Shown here: positions 17,650-28,238 of the stretch, in pieces
Layout of the letters: every line of letters starts with the position of its first letter
How positions within the stretch are numbered: position 1 is the stretch's first letter
Origin: Paraescarpia echinospica
Taxonomy: Eukaryota > Annelida > Polychaeta > Sabellida > Siboglinidae
Direction: 5' to 3'
Assembly (NCBI GenBank): GCA_020002185.1
Contig: CM034542.1
Location: forward strand, 59,876,097 to 59,940,096
Length of the DNA stretch: 64,000 bases
Position numbers and translations under genes: made by a program
The notes under the pieces: generated by a model
What the model saw: only the letters and a program-made list of their open reading frames with translations
Database searches by the model: none
Told to the model about the DNA's origin: nothing

Positions 17650-20600
17650 GTATGTTATATCCCTGGATACAGAACGTTGGCCAGAACTTTGTGGATATTC
17701 CTTATAATATTCAGAACGTTGGCCAGAACCTTGTGGATATTCCTTATGACATCCAGAACGTTGGCCAGAACCTTGTGGGTATTCCGTATAACATCCAGAA
17801 CGTTGGCCAGAACCATGTGGATATTCCTTATAATGTCCAGAACGTTGGCCAGAACCTTGTGGATGTTCCTTGTATCCATGGACACAGAATGCTGGCCAGA
17901 ACCATGTGGATGTTCCTTATATCCGTGACTGCAGAATGCCAACCAGAAACTTGTAGATATTTCTTATGTCAGTGAATGCAGAATGTGGATAGTCCGTATA
18001 ACATCCAGAACGCTGGCCAGAACCTTATATACGAGGGTGCCTAATGTTGGTCAGAACCTTGTAGATGTTCCTTGTAACATCCAGAATGCTGGCCAGAACC
18101 TTGTGGATATTCCTTATATACGAGGGTGCAGAATGTTGGTCAGAACCTTGTAGATGTTCCTTATAACATCCAGAACGTTGGCCAGAACCTTGTGGATGTT
18201 CCTTATATCCGTGGACACAGAATGCTGGCTAGAACCATGTGGATGTTCCTTACATCCGTGACTACAGAATGCCAACCAGAAACTTATAGATATTTCTTAC
18301 GTCAGTGAATGCAGAATGCTGGCTGTAACCTTGTGAATAGTCCGTATAATATCCAGAATGCTGGCCAGAACCTTGTGTATATTCCTTATATACGAGGGTG
18401 CAAAATGTTGGTCAGAACCTTGTAGATGTTCCTTATAACATCCAGAATGCTGGCCAGAACCTTGTGGATATTCCTTATACACGAGGGTGCAGAATGTTGG
18501 TCAGAACCTTGTAGATGTTCCTTATAACATCCAGAACGCTGGCCAGAACCTTGTGGATATTCCTTATATACGAGGGTGCAGAATGTTGGTCAGAACCTTG
18601 TAGATGTTCCTTATAACATCCAGAACCCTGGCCAGAACCTGGTGGATATTCCTTATAACATCCAGAACGTTGGCCAGAACCTTGTGGATGTTCCTTATAT
18701 CCGTGGACACAGAATGCTGGCCAGAACCATGTGGATGTTCCTTATATCCGTGACTGCAGAATGCTAACCAGAAACTTGTAGATATTTCCTATGTCAGTGA
18801 ATGCAGAATGCTGGCTGTAACCTTGTGGATGTTCCTTATAACATCCAGAATGCTGGCCAGAACCTTGTGGATATTCCTTATATACGAGGGTGCAGAATGT
18901 TGGTCAGAACCTTGTAGATGTTCCTTATAACATCCAGAACACTGGCCAGAACCTTGTGGATATTCCTTATACACGAGGGTGCAGAATGTTGGTCAGAACC
19001 TAGTAGATGTTCCTTATAACGTCCAGAACGCTGGCCAGAACCTTGTGGATATTCCTTATACACGAGGGTGCAGAATGTTGGTCAGAACCTTGTAGATGTT
19101 CCTTATAACATCCAGAACGCTGGCCAGAACCTTGTGGATATTCCTTATATACGAGGGTGCAGAATGTTGGTCAGAACCTTGTAGATGTTCCTTATAACAT
19201 CCAGAACCTTGTGGATATTCCTTATACACGAGGGTGCAGAATGTTGGTCAGAACCTTGTAGATGTTCCTTATATCCATGGGTGCAGAATGTTGGTCAGAA
19301 CCTTGTAGATGTTCCTTATATCCATGGGTGCAGAATGATGGCCAAAACCTTGTAGATATTCCTTATATCCATGGGTGCAGAATGTTGGTCAGAACCTTGT
19401 AGATGTTCCTTATATCCATGGGTGCAGAATGTTGGTCAGAACCTTGTAGATGTTCCTTATATCCATGGGTGCAGAATGATGGCCAAAACCTTGTAGATAT
19501 TCCTTATATCCATGAGTGCAGAATGGTGGCCAGAACCTTGTAGATATTCCTTATATCCATGGGTGCAGAATGTTGGTCAGAACCTTGTAGATGTTCCTTA
19601 TATCCATGGGTGCAGAATGATGGCCAAAACCTTGTAGATGTTCCTTATATCCATGGGTGCAGAATGGTGGCCAGAACCTTGTAGATATTCCTTATATCCG
19701 TGAGTACAAAACGTTGACCAGAACCTTGTAGATGTTCCTTACATTCGTGGGTGCAGAATCCTGGCCAGAACCTTGTAGATATTCCTTATATCCATGGGGG
19801 AGCAGAATGCTAGCCAGAACCTTATAGATGGTCCTTATAACCGCGGGCACAGAATGCTGGAAAGAACCTTTGTAGGCGTTCCTTACATTCGTGGGTGCTA
19901 AATGCTGGCCAGAACCTTGTATATATTCCTTACATCCGTGGGTGCAGAATGCTGGCCAGAACCTTGTAGATATTCCTTATATCCGTGGGTGCAGAATGCT
20001 GGCCAGAACCTTGTATATATTCCTTACATCCGTGGGTGCAGAATGCTGGCCAGAACCTTGTAGATATTCCTTATATCCGTGGGTGCAGAATGCTGGCCAG
20101 AACCTTGTAGATATTCCTTATATCCGTGGGTGCAGAATGCTGGCCAGAACCTTGTAGATATTCCTTATATCCGTGGGTGCAGAATGCTGGCCAGAACCTT
20201 GTAGTGGGTGCAGAATGCTGGCCAGAACCTTGTAGATATTCCTTATATCCGTGGGTGCAGAATGCTGGCCAGAACCTTGTAGATATTCCTTACATCCGTG
20301 GGTGCAGAATGCTGGCCAGAACCTTGTAGAGAATATTCCTTATATCCGTGGGTGCAGAATGCTGGCCAGAACCTTGTAGATATTCCTTATATCCGTGGGT
20401 GCAGAATGCTGGCCAGAACCTTGTAGATATTCCTTATATCCGTGGGTGCAGAATGCTGCCAGAACCTTGTATATATTCCTTATATCCGTGGGTGCAGAAT
20501 GCTGGCCAGAACCTTGTAGATATTCCTTATATCCGTGGGTGCAGAATGCTGGCCAGAACCTTGTAGATATTCCTTATATCCGTGGGTGCAGAATGCTGGC

Positions 20601-20960
20601 CAGAACCTTGTAGATATTCCTTATATCCGTGGGTGCAGAATGCTGGCCAGAACCTTGTAGATATTCCTTATATCCGTGGGTGCAGAATGCTGGCCAGAAC
20701 CTTGTAGATATTCCTTACATCCGTGGGTGCAGAATGCTGGCCAGAACCTTGTAGATATTCCTTATATCCGTGGGTGCAGAATGCTGGCCAGAACCTTGTA
20801 GATATTCCTTATATCCGTGGGTGCAGAATGCTGGCCAGAACCTTGTAGATATTCCTTATATCCGTGGGTGCAGAATGCTGGCCAGAACCTTGTAGATATT
20901 CACATCCGTGGGTGCAGGCTTGCATATCCGTGGGTGCAGAATGCAGAACCTTTTGGATGT
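17650..20960 (+). repeat. 42/47-bp minisatellite with higher-order structure
   Basis: The core is ggccagaaccttgtagatat, then tccttatatcc, then a variable linker. The right part (19890-20900) is a homogeneous 47-mer with linker gtgggtgcagaatgct. The left part mixes a 42-bp form (linker aacatccagaacgtt) and a 47-bp form (linker acgagggtgcagaatgtt) as an 89-bp dimer. A larger block recurs at 18126 and 18576 (450-bp offset). Truncated units lie near 20205 and 20455. Short frames across it (NVGQNLVD and similar) are artefacts. Confidence 0.93.
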
Positions 20961-20971
20961 TGCACGCAGCA

Positions 20972-21015
20972 GCAAATTGCATAGGTTGCATAGGTTGCAT
21001 AGGTTGCATAGGTTA
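20972..21015 (+). repeat. 9-bp tandem repeat (gcataggtt), four copies
   Basis: Four perfect copies of gcataggtt lie immediately after the large 47-bp array. This is a separate small repeat. Confidence 0.85.
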
Positions 21016-21202
21016 ACTAGAGTGTTTAATTCATTCTTGTGGAGTTCACACAGCTCTAGGGACACACATTTATAGTTACATAAGTGAAATTTTATTTAAT
21101 AGTTACATTAATTTTGAACCCTACAGTAGCACAACACGTGTGTAAGAATACACATTATCATAAATAAATTGTTTTACGGCCGACTATTCAACGAAAATTG
21201 CA

Positions 21203-21840
21203 TATTTAACAAGATTGCCACCCAGAGAATTAATTCTAGATGGCAGGTGGACAAGGAAGCATTTTGGCTTATCGAGAGTCCAACCCTTTTATCTACATAT
21301 ACCCAGCCCTTCTGAGGTATGTGTTGATTTTATTTTTAAACATATTCACACTACTAGCACCCACACAATCAGCAGATAATCTGTTCCATTCATTTACAGT
21401 CCTTTGTGAAAATGAAAACTTTCTTATATCTGATCTACACTGCTCCTTTACTAATGTAACTTCTTGTCCTCTAGTCTTTCTATCTTTCTTAACTGATAAC
21501 AAAGATTTCTGTCAATATTTGTATAACCATTCAATATTTTAGACAATTCTATCTGATCTCCTCTCAATCTCCTGGTCTGTAGTGTTGTTAAACCACATTC
21601 TTTTAGGCGCTTTTCATAACTAAGATCCATCAGTTTTGGTATCATTTTAGTCGCTCTCCTATGTACTCTTTCTAGCATATCTATGCCCTTCTTGCGGTAT
21701 GGCCTCCATGCTTGTATACAATATTCTAAATGAGGCCTCACTATTGTTTTATACAGCGGTATTATTAGTTCTTTTTGATTGTACGCTATACTTCGCCTAA
21801 TTAATCCAAGGATTTGATTTACCTTTGAAGCTGCAGTTGA
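21203..21840 (-). mobile_element. CR1 LINE, 5'-truncated 3' end
   Basis: On the minus strand it encodes the C-terminal part of a CR1 ORF2: NQILGLIRRSIAYNQKEL, LYKTIVRPHLEYCIQAWRPY, MLERVHRRATKMIPKL, then after a frameshift FSQRTVNEWNRLSADCVG and NTYLRRAGY. The 3' end (complement of taacaagattgccacccag) is the same as in the copies at 45475 and 52920. It is the same family as 50735-52945, with no RT core, so it is dead. The 290 bp to its right (21841-22130) is unrecognised. Confidence 0.9.
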
Positions 21841-22129
21841 GTGGGACAGGCAAATCAAAATCTCTAACAACGTCCCCACGTTGGGACCTACAACTACACT
21901 CCTTGAGGGCCCCAAAACCCAAATGCACACCATTGAGGCTCCCGATAACCTCCAGCTGCAAATCCCTTCTTGACACCTCGAGCGGAACTGTTTTCCCTCA
22001 AGTGGAACTCTGGCATCATCGGGCGTGGGGTGCATACACACCCATAAAATGACGGAGATTAATTGGCTACGTCACAATGATGGGACTCCTTACGAATGAC
22101 GGAGGGTTGACATCTGAGCAGGGTGTTTG

Positions 22130-23565
22130 TAAGCGTAATATCCTTCAGTCCTTTGTTTTTTCCACCTCTGCCTTGATTGCTCGTTTATCTGCGTCCATCT
22201 TTACCAAGAGCCTGCCCATCTCATCAGGCTTTTCACTAGTCTTCCTGTTAGGCTGCACTGCATACCAACCTCATCCTTCTTCTGCCCACCCTCTTTGTTC
22301 TTGTGATTTTTTGGATTCAGTTATTCCCACAAACTTGCAGCTTCTGTTTTTGTTGTTGTTTCAACGCCACTGTCTCCATACCATGCAGGCGTGACGGTGT
22401 AATATATTCTACTCGGACTTTCCCTTTCAACTTTCTTTGATGGTCCTGTCCATCATAATTCCATCTACCTTTCTCCAAGCATTCGCTGCCGCATATATCT
22501 GATGGCGCACCTCTACCTCTGTATGCCCATCCTCCGTAATCATTCCTCCAAGGTACACAATGCCATGTACTTGCTTGATTTCCTTCCCATCCAACCTGAT
22601 GTTCAACTCCTCTCTGGTATCCAACCCACATCTCTTCTGTGTTCTTCAGGCTCATTCCACCAACATTTCTTGTAGTTCTTGTTTGTTCTCTGCTATGGCC
22701 ATATCGTACGCATACATCACCTTACTGAGAACATCCTTCAGGCTGAAGCAGTAAAGGGCTAAGAACACTTCCTTTCCTCAAACCGATGTTAACTGGAAAC
22801 TCTTCCGACATCCCAGATCCAACCATAACTCGTCCTTTTGTTCGTTCATACATTACTTCCACCACCCTGGCTCCTGCCTCTGGCACTCCCGTCCACCTCA
22901 CTGTTGTCAACACCATCTCTCTTGGGACTGTGTCATAGGCCTTCTCCAGATCCAACCACAACTCGTCCTTTTGTTCGTTCATACATTACTTCCACCACCC
23001 TGGCTCCTGCCTCTGGCACTCCCGTCCATCTCACTGTTGCCAACACCATCTCTCTTGGGACTGTGTCACAGGCCTTCTCCAGTTCCACAAATTCCACAGT
23101 CATTCTCCCTTGCATCCCAAACCACTTCTTTACCGGCTGTCTTAATGCGAACATCCTATCAGTTGTCCCTCTGCCCTTTCTGAATCCCTGTTGTCCTTCA
23201 CCCAGTTCATGCTCTGCTCTCTTTCGAATCCTCTTTCGTCTCTACCAAATTCTTCGCTGGTTCAATGCATCCTTGAAGTAGCTTTCCCAGACCTTCAGCA
23301 CTGCCTCTTGTTTTGTCATTAACTTTCCATTTCTATCCTTGACCACCGCCTCACCCTTCACATCCTTACTATTCTCATACCTGTATCGAGCGATTTTGTA
23401 TATCATCTTCTTTCCACCGTCCACAACAAGCTTGGTATACATGTCCGCAATACTGAGAGTAATATAACGTGCCAGTTCCTGTCTTACTGCAAGTGGTAGA
23501 TCTTCCTCTATCCAGTTGGTTCTTTTGCATACCAATTCTACTGAACGACGTCGAACGGTGCAAAC
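22130..23565 (-). mobile_element. Non-LTR retrotransposon fragment (reverse transcriptase C-terminal half)
   Basis: In minus-strand order the fragment holds a pre-RT segment (KMIYKIARYRYENSKDV, LKVWESYFKDALNQ), RT motif A (LEKAYDTVPREMVL), VEVMYERTKGRV, IGLRKGSVLSPLL, then after deletion of the YADD region GKEIKQVHGIVYLGGMITED, NAWRKVDGIM and LKGKVRVEYITPSRLHGMET. Frameshifts and stops are frequent. The clade is uncertain, possibly RTE-like. It contains an internal tandem duplication of motif A (see separate entry) and lies directly beside a SINE. Confidence 0.8.
22813..23078 (-). repeat. 133-bp tandem duplication inside the LINE RT domain
   Basis: Copy 1 is 22813-22945 and copy 2 is 22946-23078. 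They are near identical and both encode the minus-strand motif A region (LEKA[YC]DTVPREMVL...VGSG). The 133-bp length shifts frame. It postdates the insertion of the LINE. Confidence 0.9.
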
Positions 23566-23574
23566 AAAAAAGGT

Positions 23575-23905
23575 AAAGTAAAGGTAAGTTCTTATGTGGC
23601 GCAGTATCAGTCCTTAGGACTGCTCAAAGCGCTTTACACTTTACTCCCTGGTAGACCTGTTCAATCGAACACCATCTCGACTTCTCTGGGAAGCATTCAG
23701 CCATGCTGCAATTAATACGCGGTAACTATTCGTGCACAAATATACACCACTATATATAGCCAGGTACTCATTCATACAGCTGAGTGAACTGGAACAACGT
23801 GAAGTGAAAGAACGTGCCAATGGTTCGACATTGCAGCACAGGATTCGAACCCGGTTTCTCCATTGAAAGTGCGACTGTCTAGCCGCTGCGCCACTGCGAT
23901 AGATA
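23575..23905 (-). mobile_element. tRNA-derived SINE
   Basis: On the minus strand the head has a perfect tRNA A box (tggcgcagcgg, complement at 23883-23893) and B box (gggttcgaatcc, complement near 23841-23852), spaced as in a tRNA promoter. The body contains the palindromic core caaagcgctttac near 23616-23628. The 3' end, at the left, is a ctttac/cctttac tail. It abuts the LINE fragment at 23565. With both Pol III boxes intact, this copy could still be transcribed. Confidence 0.85.
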
Positions 23906-24774
23906 ACTACAATTTAATTTAGCGTAGAACCTTTTTAGACCATCGGATGATTTCTAAATGTGCGAGACAGGGCACCTGTCGGGAAACTATCGGCAGATGC
24001 ATTCGGCTGCAAATTCCGCCATTCTAATTTGATTTCAATCTCCGTGTCAAGCCCCCTGCAGCAGTAACGCGTGGTTGTATTAACATTCTCACTTCCAGTT
24101 AACAGTTGCCAAAATCTGTAATAACCGCTCACTTCACTGTACCGATCTCTGCTACAAAAAACGCACAAAGGAAACGAGCGACAGGTGACCACGTGCTTTG
24201 GCGGAGCCCGAGCAAGGCAGCTGCTAGGCAGGGCCGATCAGCAAATGCAGTGGCAGCTCGCATTACTGTCTTTAAAGGTAGGCAGTCTGTTCATCTACCA
24301 GAAATTAGCCAGCTTTGTATTTTGTAACAGGAAGTCAGCCGTGTTTAACGTGGGGAAATGTTGAACATCAAAGGTTATTGCGGCTAACTCAGCCCACCTA
24401 GGCAGTATTGCCAATAAAGCTTGTTTTGAAACTGGGTGCTCCGGGGTTGTACCTTCCAAATTGCGAACGTTGTTACGGGCCTACAAAACAATTTGGCAGG
24501 CAATACGCATACAACAAAGTAATGATAATCTTAAGAACATATTATGAAATAATAAATGAAAGACTACGAACAGACGGCCTCCTAAGACGTGAACAAATCG
24601 TGTTTAAGAATGAACAACGTAATATAATTTATGGTACATTTCACAGTTCGTTATTGCCCACACAAACAATTTACACCAACATTTCGGGATAGTAATAAAC
24701 TACAGAATATTGTTTTGTAAATAAGTACGGTATATGTGGCGTGCGTGCATGCATGCGTGTGTGTTTATAAAATA
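23906..24774. other. Unassigned sequence
   Basis: This is unique sequence without a recognised gene. A GC-richer patch at 24180-24275 ends in tttaaag before gtaggcag, which could be a donor, but I have no protein match for it. An open frame at 24408-24692 (94 codons) has no recognisable domain. A short gcatgcatgcgtgtgt run lies at 24743-24762. Confidence 0.4.
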
Positions 24775-25036
24775 CAGAGTAGCGTGGGGCAAAGTGCACC
24801 TTTTGCACCGTTTTAGCGATAAAGACGATTACTTAATGGCCTACTTATTTTCCGCTCATGCAGAAACGGTTAAGATAATCACATAGACACTTATTTGATT
24901 GAAATGTAATTACAATTAGAAAACCGTTGTTATATATAACAAACAAAAATACATTTTTAGTAACGATCCTGCACATATTACACATTTCATCATGTGGGGC
25001 AAATGCCCTCGCCCGGGCATTTTAGCCCCACTACTG
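24775..25036. mobile_element. 262-bp MITE with pogo/Tc1-like termini and TA duplication
   Basis: The left end is cagagtagcgtggggcaaag. The right end, complemented, is cagtagtggggctaaaatgc. The termini pair as imperfect inverted repeats of about 20 bp and are flanked on both sides by TA (24773-24774 and 25037-25038), as in Tc1/mariner-pogo insertions. The interior is AT-rich with no coding capacity. The assignment to the pogo group rests on TIR form and TA only. Confidence 0.75.
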
Positions 25037-25349
25037 TATATGATATATCAAGCCAGTCTTAGATCCATATTTATAAAATATTCTTTACATTTATAGGAAC
25101 ATTGATCCTATTAATATTCAACATCAATCTATACCCGCTACTTTTAGAGATATTGCATAAATTATATGATATAAAGCATATCCATAATCGCCGCTTGCTT
25201 GTACATGCACTGGTCAGTTGACATACAGGCCCTAATAATGGGTGCATTCCACACATAGTTGTGAAATTATTATGCTAAATATTAAATGGACGTTATTTAC
25301 TTCTGGCCATCGCATTTCTCCCTCCTCTCCGTACTACTGACATCCTTTC

Positions 25350-25930
25350 ATGGTCCATTGGGAAACGTTGCTGTTCGAAGATGATGCTCGTCACCATCAT
25401 CATTGTGCAGCCGTAGTGTCCCTTGGTTGGGCGAAGGCCTCAGCACGCGGTTCCAGATATGCCTGTCTTGCGCAGCTAACCTCTGCCAGATGGTGTCCTT
25501 CCAGTACTCGTCTAGTTTGTCTCTCCACCGTTTGGCCGGTCTTCCTCTAGATCATTTCCCTTCGTAAGATCTCCAAATGGTGATATGCGATGTCCATCGG
25601 TTATTTCGTAGCCTACTGATGTGCCCTGCCCAGGTCCACTTCTGTCTTCTGATTTGTTCTATCACGTCTATGATCGTTGTCTTCTCTTTTACCCAGATGT
25701 TTGTTTGTCTCTCCCGATATGTGATGTTTAACATACTTCTTTTCATCTTTGTTTGTGCGGCTGCTAGCTTGTTCTTTGCCTGGTTGGCAAGTGTCCATGT
25801 TTCCGCATATGTTATCGCTGGAAGTACGTATGAGTTGTATACTTGTCTCTTCAAGCAGGTTCCAAGGTTACCCTTGAAGATGTCGCGGTGGTTGGCGAAT
25901 GCTGCCCAGTCGACCGTGATTTTTCTTTGA
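25350..25930 (-). mobile_element. Non-LTR retrotransposon, C-terminal end of ORF2
   Basis: The minus strand encodes LKRQVYNSYVLPAITYAETW, AAQTKMKRSMLNITYRERQ, IEQIRRQKWTWAGHISRL, NRWTSHITIW, then AKRWRDKLDEYWKD and HIWNRVLRPSPNQG. This is the region after the RT palm in RTE/CR1-like LINEs. Its 5' boundary (25930) coincides with the start of the TA/TG microsatellite. It is a different family from the neighbouring LINEs, judged by sequence. Confidence 0.8.
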
Positions 25931-26111
<181 letters not shown>

Positions 26112-26344
26112 ATTGATGTGTATTAAATTCACCGTCAATGTTCTTGTGACATTTCGATTGCTATCAGTCACTCAGCGCAATGACGTCACTCTGGCACCAC
26201 GTAGATCGTCGTATGGATATTAGGTAGGAAATATGGTGATACACATAAATAAATGTGACCTGTTATCTTTACTTTTATTGAACTTAAAACGCTTTTTGAC
26301 GATCAGTCAACGACGTAAGTCGCCCTGCATAAATGTCGAATCCT

Positions 26345-27262
26345 GGTCGGTACGATACCATTGCAGGAAGTGGTCAGACTAGTATCGTGGTATGACGAAA
26401 ACAATCTTCAACCGAACGCGTCCAAAACAAGGGAAATGATCACTGATTTTAGAAAGAAGAAAGCCAGAGTTTCTCCCATTATTATCAATGGCGAAGCCAT
26501 CGAAAGAGTCGACTGCTTCAAATTTCTGGGCACCATCATCTCTAGTGACCCAGGTTGGGAGAAAAACACGGATGCAGTCGTGAAGAAGGCCCAGCAAAGA
26601 ACCTACTTCCTGCACCAGCTGAAGAAGTTCGGTCTGAGGAGAGAAATTCTTCTTCAATTCTATCGCTCGGCTATTGAGAGTATACTTACATTCGCCATAT
26701 GTGTGTGGTTCGGAAATATCAACCAGTGTCAAAACATCTGGCTAGACAGAGTAGTAAAAACATAATCGAAGATCGTCGGCAGTGAACGTACCCCTCTGTC
26801 AGCTACATAAAGTGAAAGAACCAGGAAGAGAGCTAACAACATTATCCACCCCACCCCACCCACCATCTCTCCGAAAAGCTCTTTCAGGCAGGCGATTCAG
26901 AAATATCCTTGGTAAGACAAATTGCTTCCGAGACAGTTTCGTCCCCGTGCCGTGACTGATTTATCGGGGATTCAATATAGACTTTATTGATAGATAGAAA
27001 CAACGAAATGCTTATTTTGCCAGATGTGTTTTATACTTCTTGTATGTGTTAGTTTTAGCTTAACCTATCAGTTGTAATGGATACTTTTAGACAATTTTAG
27101 ACTTAATTATTTTTTTTATTTTTTATTATATTTATTTATTTATCTTTTATTGTATGTTCTTGGTATGGTTGTTGTGACTGTATGTTTAACACCAAGTCAT
27201 ATTCCTAACTGACATGCATTTTTAGTCGATCATGGCAATAAAGTATCTGTATCTGTATCTTG
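26345..27262 (+). mobile_element. L2/Rex-like LINE 3' end with TCTGTA tail
   Basis: The coding remnant is ENNLQPNASKTREMITDFRK, then EAIERVDCFKFLGTIISSD, VKKAQQRTYFLHQLKKFGL and FYRSAIESILTFAICVWFGN, then after stops RRFRNILGKTNCFRDSFVP. This is the connection domain after the RT palm, typical of L2/Rex-type elements. The 3' end near 27236 reads caataaagtatctgtatctg followed by another tatct, the classic short-repeat tail. It is 5'-truncated and broken by stops after VVKT at 26765. Confidence 0.85.
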
Positions 27263-28238
27263 TAACTTCGATTAGTTGCAAATGTGAATAATACTAGCAT
27301 CTAAGAAGTCACCACCATTCTTCTTGTGGCTTCGACTTGCACGACTGCTTCTAATACACCCAGTCAATAAGCAACTTACCAGTTACATACTTTCATCTTG
27401 AACTCCTTTCCGTTGACCATGTAACATTGATGCAGTCTTGAGTTACGTCATATTAAATTTGTCCATGTAAGAAAACCATAATGGCGCACTTTGGAGAGTG
27501 GCCGACCAACAACAGCAGAAACGTTGTAAGTCAACAAATTCAAAATTATTGTGATTGTCAATTTGTAGATCAGTGAATCCAATAAATGAACATAGAGGTT
27601 AGTTGACGTCGACGCCTGGGAGGAGATTCTACCTGCCCCAAAGTTAGCGTAGATCTATAGATTCAACTTAATTTCCTCTAGTAAAGTAAGGTTTTATTTT
27701 ACTGTTATCTATTAGCGACTTAAAATTAAGTGCGCATTCCTTCTCGTCTTTGCAATAATCATAACCACCCTTGTATCTTGGATTTCTTTCCTTAAACACG
27801 TTCCTTAGAAATGCTTCAATGTAGGAAATGCTAGACCATCTGGCGGTAAGAATGCTGGATGCAGTGTCTTCATGGTGGTCGACGATAGCAGTAACGCAAG
27901 CTATGAAACCACAGGTCGCTTTTCTTCTCCCACAAAGATAAATCACAAATGTGAACTGTACAAAGGAAACGATACATGTTTTCAACGTAGCTGATAATGT
28001 AACGTCAGCAACTCGTAACTTGACGCATCGTGCATGCAATAGTTATAACCAATTTGCACTATGCACCGAGTAACTGAGTATCACATCCACAATATAGCTT
28101 ATATTGGCCCACCAGGGTATAACTTAGTGTAAACAATACTGTAGACGGTAGGTGAAGTAACCTAAACATATTTTTGTTTTTATTTATACGTGTTAAGTTG
28201 TAATAAATTTAATATGTCACTTTAGGAAACTGTATGTC
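27263..28238. other. Unassigned sequence
   Basis: There is no recognised gene. A minus-strand open frame at 27668-28039 (123 codons) has a hydrophobic stretch near its start but no identifiable domain. It may be chance. Confidence 0.4.

Noticed and set aside
24180..24282. GC-rich patch ending in a donor-like gtaggc as an exon
   Set aside because: No recognisable protein, no acceptor or start that stands out; evidence is too thin.
27668..28039. 123-codon minus-strand frame as a membrane protein
   Set aside because: One weak hydrophobic stretch and no homology that I recognise; not enough to call a gene.
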